Source of the DNA: Caryophanales bacterium UBA5729
GTDB lineage: Bacteria; Bacillota_I; Bacilli_A; Izemoplasmatales; Hujiaoplasmataceae
Direction: 5' to 3'
Assembly: GCA_002419505.1 (NCBI GenBank)
Contig: DIGF01000035.1
Span: 75,162 to 139,161, forward strand
DNA: 64,000 nucleotides
Shown: in pieces, positions 7,218 through 15,528 of the stretch
How the letters are laid out: every line of letters starts with the position of its first letter
Position numbering within the stretch: position 1 is the first letter of the stretch
Notes under the pieces: generated by a model
Databases searched by the model: none
The model's input: the letters and a program-made list of their open reading frames with translations, nothing else
Told to the model about the DNA's origin: nothing
Program-made: the position numbers and the translations under genes

Positions 7218-8624
7218 TTATATTAATTTACCGAAAATAGCGTTAAGTATTAAGATAACGACAATCCCAGCTGCCCATGCCGCTGTAGTAGCTCCTGACC
7301 AGAACTTAAGTTGTTCTTTAGAATCAGTGATACCAATTGAACGGTTAACAACGTGGAAGTAAGAATCGTTAAAGTATCCGAAGAATACCCCACCAACCAT
7401 CGCCGCTAAAGCACCGAACACAGGTGAACCACCAGCTGCTAATACGATAGGTGCAGTAATAGACGCTGCTGTAACAAGCGAAACAGTACCAGATCCTTGG
7501 ATAAATCTAATAACTGTTGCTACTAAGAATGGTAATAAAATTACTGGAATTCCCCAACCAACGATTGCTTGAGCTATTTGATCACCAACACCAGTTTCTT
7601 GAATTACACGTCCTAAAGCACCACCGGCACCAGTAACTAATAAAATGATACCAGCTTGTCTAATTCCAGCTTCCATATGAGGCATAATTTCGCTCTTTGG
7701 TATTCTGAAGCCTAAACCGTAAATAGCGATTAATACACCGATTGCAACTGCAGGAATTGGATGCCCAATGAAACCTAAGAATCCACCCCAGAAATCACCT
7801 AAGGTAAATGCTGTTTTTAAAATTTGATTCAATACTATAAGAATGATAGGAACGAAGATTGGAGCAAAAGATAACCATCCGCTAGGAAGTTCTTTATCTC
7901 TTTCATCGCTTAAATCGAAGTCAACAATATTGCTTCCAGCAACTTCTAGTCTTTGAGCTACACCATGTTCGTCTGGAACAATTATTAAACTTTTTCCAAC
8001 CCATTTAATGTAGAACAAACCAGCAATAGTCATAGGAACAGCAACAACTAAGCCCATTAAAATCATAGTTCCTAAGTCCACTCCAAATTCAGTAGCTACA
8101 GCTAATGGTCCTGGAGTTGGTGGTACCATTGTATGAGTAATAACTAACCCCATAGCCAATGCTCCCGCTAAAACAACAAGATTCTTTCTAGTCTTTTGTG
8201 AGATTGATTTTGCAATTGGGAAAAGAATTACGAAAGCAGAGTCACAAAAAATTGGAATTGAAACGATGAAACCAGTTAAAGTAAGCGCTAGTTCTTCTCT
8301 ACCTTTACCAAATAACTTGATAAAAATTCTTGCCATCTTTTCAGCTGCGCCTGAGACTTCAAAAATTTGTCCCATTACAACACCGAAACCAATGATGATA
8401 CCGATAGTGCCTAAAGTCCCGCCGAAACCTCTACTGATAATGTTTGGAATTTCTCCTCCAGGAACACCACCGATAAGAGCAACCAATAAAGCGGCGAGAA
8501 TGATTGATACGAATGCTGGAATTTTAGTCATGGTTACTAATATAACTAAAACAACAACACCTACAGCTAAACCAATCAACATTTGCGTTGGATCAACTGT
8601 ATAAGCAAATAAAGCATTCAACAT
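7218..8624 (-). CDS. GntP family sugar-acid permease
   Basis: This 468-residue polytopic membrane protein (about 12 hydrophobic segments) carries GntP family features: the ETGVGDQIAQ region, the internal THTMVPPTPGPLAVA motif near residue 160, and SIPIFCDSAFVILFPI. The family takes up gluconate and related sugar acids with protons. It closes the sugar-acid locus: the FGGY kinase, aldolase and other enzymes lie directly upstream, but a 190-base gap with its own promoter, cre-like site and GTTCTTTT boxes makes it a separately started gene. The substrate is likely a C4-C6 sugar acid, by context. Length is normal. Confidence 0.93.
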   Translation of the reverse strand: MLNALFAYTVDPTQMLIGLAVGVVVLVILVTMTKIPAFVSIILAALLVALIGGVPGGEIPNIISRGFGGTLGTIGIIIGFGVVMGQIFEVSGAAEKMARIFIKLFGKGREELALTLTGFIVSIPIFCDSAFVILFPIAKSISQKTRKNLVVLAGALAMGLVITHTMVPPTPGPLAVATEFGVDLGTMILMGLVVAVPMTIAGLFYIKWVGKSLIIVPDEHGVAQRLEVAGSNIVDFDLSDERDKELPSGWLSFAPIFVPIILIVLNQILKTAFTLGDFWGGFLGFIGHPIPAVAIGVLIAIYGLGFRIPKSEIMPHMEAGIRQAGIILLVTGAGGALGRVIQETGVGDQIAQAIVGWGIPVILLPFLVATVIRFIQGSGTVSLVTAASITAPIVLAAGGSPVFGALAAMVGGVFFGYFNDSYFHVVNRSIGITDSKEQLKFWSGATTAAWAAGIVVILILNAIFGKLI

Positions 8625-8682
8625 TTTAAATCTCCTTTTCTTTTATTTTATATTTATTTTCAATATAAATATCTTAGTTTAA

Positions 8683-8711
8683 AGTATATGACATTTATTT
8701 CAAAAAAACAA
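8683..8711 (-). promoter_or_regulatory. Promoter of the GntP-type permease
   Basis: TTGTTT (8706-8711), 17 bases and TATACT (8683-8688) on the minus strand. A GTTCTTTT box lies just upstream of the -35. Confidence 0.65.
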
Positions 8712-8719
8712 GATAATTT

Positions 8720-8813
8720 TGTTCTTTTTTGTGTTTTTTGTGTTTTTGTAAGCGTTTTCTTTAATTTAAAGATAAAATATAGTTTATAAAAGTTCTTTTT
8801 TGTTCTTTTTTTA
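8720..8813 (-). promoter_or_regulatory. GTTCTTTT-type operator boxes and cre-like site before gntP-type gene
   Basis: On the plus strand, TGTTCTTTTTTGTG begins at 8720 and AGTTCTTTTTTGTTCTTTT at 8791. The same core precedes the regulator and the dehydrogenase. Between them is TGTAAGCGTTTTCT (8747-8760), a good match to the CcpA cre consensus. Control by both the local DeoR-type protein and CcpA is inference. Confidence 0.6.
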
Positions 8814-8814
8814 T

Positions 8815-10326
8815 TTATTTCATTGTCATGTAATTGTAAATTTGTGAATCATTTAATGCGTGATAAAGCTGTTTCTTCGTTCTTAACATTTTGTTATATA
8901 AGAACCGATTTTTCGGTTCGGCGTGATAAGTTACTTTTTTAGCTTTACCTCTTAAACTATCAAAGCCTTCAATAAAAGTTTTATAATCGCCTTTAGAAAC
9001 CAAAGCAGAAATTAAAGCGCCTAGTGCTGTAGCTTCAGATGAATCATAAACTGAGACAGCTTTATTGAAAACGTCAGCTTGAATTTGATTGAAGGTAGGA
9101 AACTTAGTTAATCCTCCAGCAGCGTGAATAACATCAACATAACCAATTAAATCAGCGATTAAATCAATGTTTTCAGCCATTTCTAAAGCGATACCTTCAA
9201 GAACTGATCGCGCAAAATCTCCGCGGTTATGTTCTAAAGTTGCATTGAAGAACACACCTTTAGATAAAGGATTCCAATAAGGAGCGGCACTACCTTTAAA
9301 ATGAGGAATTAATAATAAGTTTTTAGCTCCTGCTGGACTTTCCATTACTTCTTTATTAATATTATCAAAATTATCCTCTTTAAAGAATTGATCTCTGAAC
9401 CAAGCATATATGTTTCCGCTAGTTAAAAGACCAGCTTCTACTACCCACTTTCCAGGGACCGCACTCGCGCTCAATAAAACTCGCATATTTTCATCAAATA
9501 CCGGTTTTTCAGCATGAGCGATAATAAAAGAACCAGTACCGATATTAGCTTCCAAAGTTCCTTCGGTAAGAACATTTAAACCGACAGCTGCACACTGTTG
9601 ATCACCACCGGCTAAAATTACATCGATATCTTTCGCAAGACCAGTCTTTTCAACCGTCTGTTCGTTTAATGTTCCTATTGAGGTTCCCGGCTTTACAATT
9701 TCAACTAATTTACTCTTATCCAAATCAAATGCAGAAATGAGTTCATCATCCCAAACAAATTTATGAATATCCATCAAAAGTGTTCTAGCTGCTTGAGTCA
9801 CATCCGTTACGAATCTACCCGTTAAAAGATAAGCGACATAATCTTGTACACCGATAAATTTATAGGTTTCTTCATATAAGTCAGGCATATTGTTTTTAAC
9901 CCATTTCATTTTTGGTGCTGAGAAATATGAGTCTAATCTCAATCCGGTTTTCTGATAAATTTCATACATTGAGATTTTTTCTTTTACGCTTTTTGTCTCG
10001 TCATAGCTTCTTCTATCTTGCCAGGTAATAGCGTTATATAGAGCTTTTCCTTGTTTATTAACAGGTATGATAGAAGCTCTTTGCGAAGTAAGTGAAATCG
10101 ATTCAATTGTTAGTTTATTTTTTTTAGCAAAATCATTGATATCTTTTAAAGTGCCATATAATGTATCCTTCCAAGAACGAGGATCTTGTTCCACTTCAAT
10201 GCCATTAAAAATTGGCGAGTAAGGCAATTGCGAAGTGAAAAGTGATTCTCCTTTTTTATCATAGAGAATCGTCCTCATACTTTGAGTACCGACATCAACG
10301 ATTGCTATTGTTTTATTTTTATTCAT
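8815..10326 (-). CDS. FGGY family carbohydrate kinase
   Basis: This 503-residue kinase has the N-terminal phosphate-binding motif IAIVDVGTQSMRTILYD (about 7-23), ITWQDRR (about 107) and the second-domain motifs AGGDQQCAAVG (about 256) and IHAAGGLTK (about 411). The family phosphorylates sugars, polyols or sugar acids (glycerol, xylulose, gluconate); substrate choice cannot be read here. The ATG at 10324-10326 overlaps the end of the aldolase gene and replaces an upstream in-frame ATG at 10371 that lies inside it. This overlap shows translational coupling. It contributes a second kinase to the locus besides the DUF1537 kinase, so two phosphorylated substrates or two steps are expected. Confidence 0.92.
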   Translation of the reverse strand: MNKNKTIAIVDVGTQSMRTILYDKKGESLFTSQLPYSPIFNGIEVEQDPRSWKDTLYGTLKDINDFAKKNKLTIESISLTSQRASIIPVNKQGKALYNAITWQDRRSYDETKSVKEKISMYEIYQKTGLRLDSYFSAPKMKWVKNNMPDLYEETYKFIGVQDYVAYLLTGRFVTDVTQAARTLLMDIHKFVWDDELISAFDLDKSKLVEIVKPGTSIGTLNEQTVEKTGLAKDIDVILAGGDQQCAAVGLNVLTEGTLEANIGTGSFIIAHAEKPVFDENMRVLLSASAVPGKWVVEAGLLTSGNIYAWFRDQFFKEDNFDNINKEVMESPAGAKNLLLIPHFKGSAAPYWNPLSKGVFFNATLEHNRGDFARSVLEGIALEMAENIDLIADLIGYVDVIHAAGGLTKFPTFNQIQADVFNKAVSVYDSSEATALGALISALVSKGDYKTFIEGFDSLRGKAKKVTYHAEPKNRFLYNKMLRTKKQLYHALNDSQIYNYMTMK

Positions 10327-11158
10327 AAACCTTAAACATCTCCATATGTTGCAAAATTGTTTCTTTTGCAACTTGAACAGCTATCACACTTAATTGAGAG
10401 TAGTGTACTTCTTCATTTTTTTCTATGGCTTTTCCAAAATATTGTACAACTTGACGGGATATTTCAGTATTAACATTAATTTTAGCTATTCCATTCTTGA
10501 TGCATTCATGAACAGTGTCTACTGGAGTACCACTACCTCCATGTAATACTAGAGGGATGTTTACCAAAGCCCTGATTTCTTTAAGTCTGTCAACTGAGAT
10601 ATTAGGCTCTCCTTTATACATTCCATGAACTGTGCCAATTGAAACCGCTAAACAATCGACTTTTGTATTTTCTACAAATTCTTTTGCTTGTAAAGGATCT
10701 GTGTAATTCGTAACTCCTTCATCTTCGTTCGAATGACTCCCTAAGGCGATTGAACCCAATTCAGCTTCCACCGTCACATTTGCTTTATGTGCATATTCAA
10801 CGACAAGTCTAGTGTTTTCAAGATTCTCTTCAAAACTTAAATGAGAACCATCGTACATAACTGAAGTAAAACCTGAATCGATAGCTTTTTTAATAGTATC
10901 GATATCTTTAGTATGATCAAGATGTAAAACCACAGGAAAATCCAAGTCCAAAGTCATAGTTCTAACTAAATTAGCAACTTCTTTCAACTCCATATTAGCT
11001 AAATATTTTTCGCCGAAAGCGATAATCGCAGGAGTTTTATTTTCTCTAATTGCTTCTATGACTGCTTTTATTGTTTCATAATTATAAACATTAAAAGCTC
11101 CTACCGCATACTTATTTTCTAATGCTTTATATAAAACGTCGTTTAAATTAGCAATCAT
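10319..11158 (-). CDS. Class II (FbaA/KbaY/GatY-like) ketose-bisphosphate aldolase
   Basis: This 279-residue zinc aldolase cleaves a ketose phosphate to dihydroxyacetone phosphate and an aldehyde. Visible landmarks are the Asp-containing VVLHLDHTKD (about 83), zinc-site Glu in VEAELGSIALGS (about 134), His in AVSIGTVHGMYKG (about 178) and LVLHGGSGTP (about 206), plus the C-terminal INVNTEI. Its start overlaps the dehydrogenase stop as ATGA (11155-11158). In a sugar-acid operon rather than a glycolytic setting, it most likely splits a pathway-specific ketose phosphate, so fructose bisphosphate is not assumed to be the substrate. Confidence 0.93.
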   Translation of the reverse strand: MIANLNDVLYKALENKYAVGAFNVYNYETIKAVIEAIRENKTPAIIAFGEKYLANMELKEVANLVRTMTLDLDFPVVLHLDHTKDIDTIKKAIDSGFTSVMYDGSHLSFEENLENTRLVVEYAHKANVTVEAELGSIALGSHSNEDEGVTNYTDPLQAKEFVENTKVDCLAVSIGTVHGMYKGEPNISVDRLKEIRALVNIPLVLHGGSGTPVDTVHECIKNGIAKINVNTEISRQVVQYFGKAIEKNEEVHYSQLSVIAVQVAKETILQHMEMFKVYE

Positions 11159-12240
11159 TTTCTAACACCAGCTAACCAAGCTTTAAAATCAACGTTTTCT
11201 AATACTTCTGGATTAAGGATGAAATTAGCTTTTTTCCCCAAAAGAAATCTTTCGATATCTTCAAATAAAAGATAAGGTGAACCGGTTAAAACTTCTGTTG
11301 TTGTCCCAGCAATATGCGTTGTCAAAGTTACATTATCAAGATCGATGAATTTAGAATTTGGATCAATTGGTTCTTCATCAAAAACATCTAATCCCGCTCC
11401 GGCAATCTTTTTGTTTTTTAAAGCTTCATAGAGGTAATCCATATCAATTAAACCTGACCTACCAGTATTGATAATATAAGATGTCGGTTTCATCATATCA
11501 ATAAATTCTTTTGATCCCCAACCCTTGGTTGCATCAACTAAACGCAAGTGAATTGAAATGAAATCAGATTCTTTAAATAATGTTTCTTTATCAACTGGAG
11601 TGCAGTTAGCTTCTCTTATATCTTCTTCAGGTGTGTAGGCGTCATATACAAGCACTTCTAAATCCCAACCTTGAAGTTTTTGTGCTACTAATCTCCCAAT
11701 ATATCCAAATCCAGCAATCCCGATTTTCTTGCCTTTTAATTGCGGTACGAAATCAACGTTAGAAAACTCTTTTTGCCAGCCTTTGTTTTTGATAGAAAAA
11801 TGTGCTTTTGCGATATTTCTTGATTCAGCTAACATTAATCCCACAGCAAAATCAGAAACCGCTTCTGCGTTCCTACCCATAACATTAAACGCTAATACAC
11901 CTCTTTTTGTAGCTTCTTTTAAATTAATGTTTTCTTTACCGGCTCTAGCCAAGCCAACAATTCTTAAGTTTGGCATTGCATCCATTAACTTTGAAGACAC
12001 AGGAACAAATAATCCCGCTACTAATTCCGCATTCTTTCCTTCATTTAATACAACATCTGGCACTATTTCAATCTCGGGACCTTGTTGTTCAACTCTTAAT
12101 CTCCGATCTTGTAAAGCTGACCAATCAGTTTCAAAATCTCCCATAGCCATTTCCGGAAAAAATTTCTTTATGTGTTTTTCGTATGCTGGTTTAAACATTT
12201 CGCTTGTAATCATCGGGTCTCCTGAAATAATTGCTTTCAT
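11155..12240 (-). CDS. D-isomer-specific 2-hydroxyacid dehydrogenase (NAD-dependent)
   Basis: This 361-residue enzyme has the SerA/PdxB-type two-domain layout. The Rossmann motif GIAGFGYIGRLVAQ (about 174-187) is followed by Asp at the strand end (VYDAY). Catalytic Arg lies in INTGRSGLID (about 258), Glu in GAGLDVFDEEP (about 287) and His in TTHIAGTTTE (about 309). It would interconvert a 2-hydroxy acid and a 2-keto acid, such as oxidation of an imported sugar acid. The gene follows its own consensus promoter embedded in a perfect dyad (12299-12327). The stop is TGA. Which sugar acid it uses is unknown. Confidence 0.92.
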   Translation of the reverse strand: MKAIISGDPMITSEMFKPAYEKHIKKFFPEMAMGDFETDWSALQDRRLRVEQQGPEIEIVPDVVLNEGKNAELVAGLFVPVSSKLMDAMPNLRIVGLARAGKENINLKEATKRGVLAFNVMGRNAEAVSDFAVGLMLAESRNIAKAHFSIKNKGWQKEFSNVDFVPQLKGKKIGIAGFGYIGRLVAQKLQGWDLEVLVYDAYTPEEDIREANCTPVDKETLFKESDFISIHLRLVDATKGWGSKEFIDMMKPTSYIINTGRSGLIDMDYLYEALKNKKIAGAGLDVFDEEPIDPNSKFIDLDNVTLTTHIAGTTTEVLTGSPYLLFEDIERFLLGKKANFILNPEVLENVDFKAWLAGVRK

Positions 12241-12263
12241 TTTAAATCCTCCTATATTTTATA

Positions 12264-12283
12264 TGTTTGTTTTTGTTCTTTTA
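12264..12283. promoter_or_regulatory. GTTCTTTT-type operator downstream of the dehydrogenase promoter
   Basis: TGTTTGTTTTTGTTCTTTTA on the plus strand lies between the dehydrogenase promoter and its start. It repeats the core seen before the DeoR gene and the permease. A further copy (TGTTCTTTTTTT) is at 12346-12357. Confidence 0.55.
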
Positions 12284-12298
12284 TATTCTTTCGGTGGT

Positions 12299-12327
12299 AT
12301 TATAATACAAAACAGCATTGTTGTCAA
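12299..12327 (-). promoter_or_regulatory. Consensus promoter of the dehydrogenase-aldolase-kinase unit
   Basis: TTGACA (12322-12327), 17 bases and TATAAT (12299-12304) on the minus strand match the consensus perfectly. The -35 and spacer are part of a long perfect inverted repeat. Confidence 0.88.
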
Positions 12328-12338
12328 TGCTGTTTTGT
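12307..12338. repeat. Perfect 14-bp inverted repeat across the promoter
   Basis: ACAAAACAGCATTG, a 4-base centre TTGT and the exact complement form a 32-bp dyad that covers the -35 and most of the spacer. It can act as a protein-binding operator, or as a hairpin ending upstream pdxA-type transcripts, although no long T-run follows. Confidence 0.85.
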
Positions 12339-12355
12339 GCGATTATGTTCTTTTT

Positions 12356-13357
12356 TTATCTTTTTTTAAAGTAAGGCGCATATTTAGCGGCTAAAATTAT
12401 TGCTTCTGACATCGATATTTCATTTGCGATATTCTTTCCGGCAATGTCCATAGCTGTTCCGTGATCCACAGAAGTTCTTAAGAAAGGCATGCCGTTAGTA
12501 ATTGAAATAGTGCGGTGAAAATCATAAGTCTTGGTAGCTATATGACCTTGGTCATGATATAAGGATAAAATCGCTGCCCATTTCCCGCTTAAACCGATAG
12601 CAAAAATCGAGTCTGCTGGAATTGGACCAATTACATCATAGCCTTGCTTTTTCATTTCATCGATTGCCGGTACGATTTCTTCTTCCTCTTCCCAGCCAAA
12701 CAAACCGTGTTCGCCTGAATGAGGATTAAGTCCCGCTACTGCAATAGTGCCTTTGACCCCTAAACGAGCTAAAGCTTCATGTGACCGTTTAATGTAATCC
12801 ATAATTCTAGCTTTTTTTACCATATCAATCGCAACTCTTAAAGATACATGTCTTGATAAGAAAAACACTCTTAGTTTATCAATTTCAAACATTGTTAATG
12901 GGTCATTAGTATCTGATAAAGAAGCAAAAATTTCTGTATGTCCTATAAAAGGAACATTAGCAGCTTTTAAACTTTCTTTATTTATCGGTGTCGTAGCGAT
13001 AGCGTCGATAAAATTCATTTCACTTAACTCAACGCTTTTTTTAATATATTCAAAAGCAGCTTGACCGCACATCGCATCTACTACACCTAACTCCAATTTT
13101 TCCATATCAATGTTTTGAACCGGATGAACATAAACGTTACCTGCTATAAATTTCAATTTTTTCGGGTTTTCTTTAATCACTATAATCTTAAGTTCTAATT
13201 TATACAGATCAATTAGGTTTTGCAACACATTGGTGTCGCCAATCAAAACTGGGTTAGCTAATTCAAGCACCCTTGAATCGCTAGCGGATTTTAAAGCTAT
13301 TTCAGGTCCAATGCCTGCTGGGTCACCAATCGGCACCCCAATATATGGTTTATTCAT
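12356..13357 (-). CDS. pdxA2: PdxA2-type 4-phospho-sugar-acid dehydrogenase
   Basis: This 333-residue protein belongs to the PdxA family: GDPAGIGPEIALK (about 9-21), ATTPINKESLKAANVPFIGHTE (metal-site region, about 123-144), GLNPHSGEHGLFG (about 204) and SLYHDQGHIATK (about 262), with the metal His residues. In threonate and erythronate pathways, PdxA2 proteins oxidise the 4-phosphate and decarboxylate it to dihydroxyacetone phosphate. Direct overlap with the DUF1537 kinase argues for that role instead of vitamin B6 synthesis. The ATG at 13355-13357 has AGGAGG 5 bases upstream; an earlier in-frame start at 13381 would overlap further and lacks a site. PdxA proper cannot be fully excluded. Confidence 0.92.
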   Translation of the reverse strand: MNKPYIGVPIGDPAGIGPEIALKSASDSRVLELANPVLIGDTNVLQNLIDLYKLELKIIVIKENPKKLKFIAGNVYVHPVQNIDMEKLELGVVDAMCGQAAFEYIKKSVELSEMNFIDAIATTPINKESLKAANVPFIGHTEIFASLSDTNDPLTMFEIDKLRVFFLSRHVSLRVAIDMVKKARIMDYIKRSHEALARLGVKGTIAVAGLNPHSGEHGLFGWEEEEEIVPAIDEMKKQGYDVIGPIPADSIFAIGLSGKWAAILSLYHDQGHIATKTYDFHRTISITNGMPFLRTSVDHGTAMDIAGKNIANEISMSEAIILAAKYAPYFKKR

Positions 13358-14621
13358 TTGTTTCCTCCTCAAAATATTCACTTATCAATAGATAAGCATC
13401 TTGATTGCCAATCATTCCGCCCTTGGTAATAATTGGCAATCCACTAAACTTGCCTTCAACTACTTTTCCATAAACGCATAGTGGCATCACCTCATCGATG
13501 AGCTCAATCCCCTTTGCGTCATTATCTAGTAAAAAACTAAGTGTAGTGTCACCGCCACTAGAGAATATTGCTTTAATGCCAATGTTTTCAATAACATATT
13601 TAGCTATCTTTGCTAAGCTTAGATTTATAATTTTTGAAACCTCGTCAACTTCAATATGCTTTTCTTTCGATATTTTAAACAGATCAAGAATAACCCTGTT
13701 ATCCAAGTCAAAAGTTGATATGACAATATGATTAAAACTAGATTTTCTAATTCTATCGGTAATTTTAACTGAAATATCAAAAATCTTATCTTCATCTAAT
13801 AACTCGATTGGATTAAGAGGAATAATATCAAATACATCTTGGTTTTTTACATAAGTCAATTGATTAAAAGTGGTATCTGTTACACTGCCAACTAAGTATA
13901 AATACTTTTTAGGATCTTGTGTTTGTTTGATTTTTGCTCTAGTGTAATAAAATGTAAAAACTCCTGGATCCACAGTAATAACACTGATGTTTTGCTCGAC
14001 TAGTAACTTTGAAATTAAATCTATATCCTCATTAGTTTCCGCATCAAAAATAACACCGTCAAAAGCATAAAAACTATCGGTAATTAATTTTTTGAAGTTA
14101 CTAATATCTTGATATTCCTTTTTATAAATATTAGTCAGGCTCCCAGAAAATTGCTTTTTAAACAGCTTATAGGCATCACTTGTAAATATCGGCATCTTTG
14201 GATCTTTTGCTACATCAGTATGTTCTAAACTAACTCCATTAACATAAACTTGACCGTTTAGACAAATTCTTCCTGATTTCGGAAAAGCTGGTACTATAGC
14301 GATTTTCCTCTTCGGAAAAACTTCTTTAAAGGCTTCGAGTTCAGCCCCCATATTTCCTCTTAATGTACTATCAATCCTTTTGTTCAAAACACTTACTTCT
14401 TCATTTTCAAATTGTTTTAACACTTCCAACACTCTAGCTTTTGCTACATTCGCTTCAACAGCTCTGCTGTCAGTCGAGACTGCTAACGCATCAAAACCAT
14501 CGTAATTAGGTAGAACGTGTTGGTTAATTGCACTTAAGGTTTTAAATTTAATTTTATTCAACAATATTGCACTGGCATTAGCTCCAGTGGAATCATCACA
14601 TACCAGTAAAGTTTTTAACAT
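13350..14621 (-). CDS. dtnK: DUF1537 family four-carbon acid sugar kinase
   Basis: This 423-residue protein has the DUF1537 (OtnK/DtnK) layout. The N-terminal acid-sugar-binding domain carries LLVCDDSTGANAS (about 4-16), STDSRAV (about 47) and the signature KRIDSTLRGNMGAE (about 83-96). The C-terminal nucleotide-binding domain holds IFSSGGDTTLSFL (about 354). These kinases phosphorylate threonate or erythronate before a PdxA2-type dehydrogenase, which is encoded immediately downstream with an 8-base overlap. The ATG at 14619-14621 is chosen because AGGTGG is 6 bases upstream. Gene name is by family and neighbour; which epimer of the acid it uses is not determined. Confidence 0.9.
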   Translation of the reverse strand: MLKTLLVCDDSTGANASAILLNKIKFKTLSAINQHVLPNYDGFDALAVSTDSRAVEANVAKARVLEVLKQFENEEVSVLNKRIDSTLRGNMGAELEAFKEVFPKRKIAIVPAFPKSGRICLNGQVYVNGVSLEHTDVAKDPKMPIFTSDAYKLFKKQFSGSLTNIYKKEYQDISNFKKLITDSFYAFDGVIFDAETNEDIDLISKLLVEQNISVITVDPGVFTFYYTRAKIKQTQDPKKYLYLVGSVTDTTFNQLTYVKNQDVFDIIPLNPIELLDEDKIFDISVKITDRIRKSSFNHIVISTFDLDNRVILDLFKISKEKHIEVDEVSKIINLSLAKIAKYVIENIGIKAIFSSGGDTTLSFLLDNDAKGIELIDEVMPLCVYGKVVEGKFSGLPIITKGGMIGNQDAYLLISEYFEEETNE

Positions 14622-14622
14622 C

Positions 14623-15396
14623 TCAATCCACCTTTTTTTCGCATTTGACATTGATGTATTCTGTTGATGACTTTAATGTAAAATTAGGTACAGTCTGAAT
14701 ATCAAAATCACTAATGACAACGTCGAAATCGTTAATATTAAAAATCTTGTAAAGCGATTTGCTAAAAAACTTAGAAGAGTCAACTAATAATACTGATTTT
14801 TCCGCTGCTTCAAAAGCAATTTTCTTGATTTTCATTCGATTAATATCTGGTGTACACATATTCATATCATTATCAACTGAAGATGTACCTAAAAAAGCAA
14901 TATCGATATTAAATCCCTTCAACATATCTTGAGCATAAGCATCGGTAACGCTGCCGGTTTCTTTACCAATTAAACCACCTAAAAATAAAACAATATTATT
15001 TGTTAACATCAGATGTGTCGAAATCCTAATATCATTTGTAATTACCGTTAATCCTTCTGTCGGGAGTTTTAATGCTAATTCATAAGTTGTTGTTCCGGCA
15101 TCTAGGTAGATAATTTTGTTTTTTTCAATAAAAGTTACAGCTTTTTTTGTTATGCATTGTTTAATTTCCGCATTTTCTTCTCGCTTATCATTATATGCCA
15201 TCTCTTGCAATAAAACTCGATTCATTAAAGCTCCTCCGTGAGTTCTCTGTAAAAGGTTATTCTCATGAAGCTTTTCCAAATCGCGTCTAATAGTCATTTT
15301 TGACACTTTAAATCTGTCTGCTAATTCTTCAACGGTTACATTACCTTTTTCCGTTAAAATCTCAAGGATTTGTAACTGGCGATTATTACTTATCAT
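14623..15396 (-). CDS. DeoR family transcriptional regulator of the sugar-acid locus
   Basis: This 257-residue protein has a DeoR-type winged helix-turn-helix at residues 6-58 (RQLQILEILTEKG, VEELADRFKVSKMTIRRDL, HGGAL). A C-terminal sugar-phosphate-sensing domain includes IYLDAGTTTYELA, TNDI and SSFFS-like DSSKF (about 205-209). It is first in the operon, 1 base before the DUF1537 kinase start, and likely represses the locus until a phosphorylated intermediate binds. The start at 15394-15396 follows AGGAGG; a longer ATG frame to 15492 lacks a site. The GTTCTTTT boxes before this gene, the dehydrogenase and the permease are its probable operators, by inference. Confidence 0.92.
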   Translation of the reverse strand: MISNNRQLQILEILTEKGNVTVEELADRFKVSKMTIRRDLEKLHENNLLQRTHGGALMNRVLLQEMAYNDKREENAEIKQCITKKAVTFIEKNKIIYLDAGTTTYELALKLPTEGLTVITNDIRISTHLMLTNNIVLFLGGLIGKETGSVTDAYAQDMLKGFNIDIAFLGTSSVDNDMNMCTPDINRMKIKKIAFEAAEKSVLLVDSSKFFSKSLYKIFNINDFDVVISDFDIQTVPNFTLKSSTEYINVKCEKKVD

Positions 15397-15418
15397 ATTT
15401 TCCTCCTTGTTTGAATAT

Positions 15419-15467
15419 GTTCTTTTTTGTTTGTTTTTATTGTAACATGTTTTATTTTTTATTGCAA
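15419..15467 (-). promoter_or_regulatory. Promoter and GTTCTTTT-type operator of the DeoR operon
   Basis: On the minus strand TTGCAA (15462-15467), 17 bases and TACAAT (15439-15444) form a promoter. On the plus strand TGTTCTTTTTTGTTTG starts at 15419, within the initial transcribed region. The box repeats at the other two promoters of the locus. Confidence 0.7.
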
Positions 15468-15494
15468 TCAAAAACGTCACAAATTTTAACAAAT

Positions 15495-15524
15495 AAAAAA
15501 GGGACGTAAAATTACGTCCCTTTA
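15495..15524 (-). terminator. Terminator of the pullulanase gene
   Basis: AAAGGGACGTAA and TTACGTCCCTTT form a perfect 12-bp stem, followed by a T-run on the minus strand, directly downstream of the pullulanase stop. Confidence 0.85.
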
Positions 15525-15528
15525 GAAT

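Noticed and set aside
8266..8604. Plus-strand open frame of 112 codons opposite the GntP-type gene
   Set aside because: It is a mirror of a conserved transporter gene, has no RBS, and its composition follows the opposite strand's codons.
10319..11158. Class II aldolase taken as glycolytic fba
   Set aside because: Operon context and overlaps with sugar-acid genes favour a pathway-specific aldolase; fructose bisphosphate specificity cannot be shown.
11729..12394. Plus-strand open frame of 221 codons opposite the 2-hydroxyacid dehydrogenase
   Set aside because: The dehydrogenase motifs on the minus strand are complete; the plus frame runs through a promoter region and has no recognisable domain.
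12356..13357. PdxA-type gene taken as vitamin B6 synthesis
   Set aside because: It overlaps the DUF1537 kinase and has no pdxJ or other B6 genes nearby, so the PdxA2 role is preferred.
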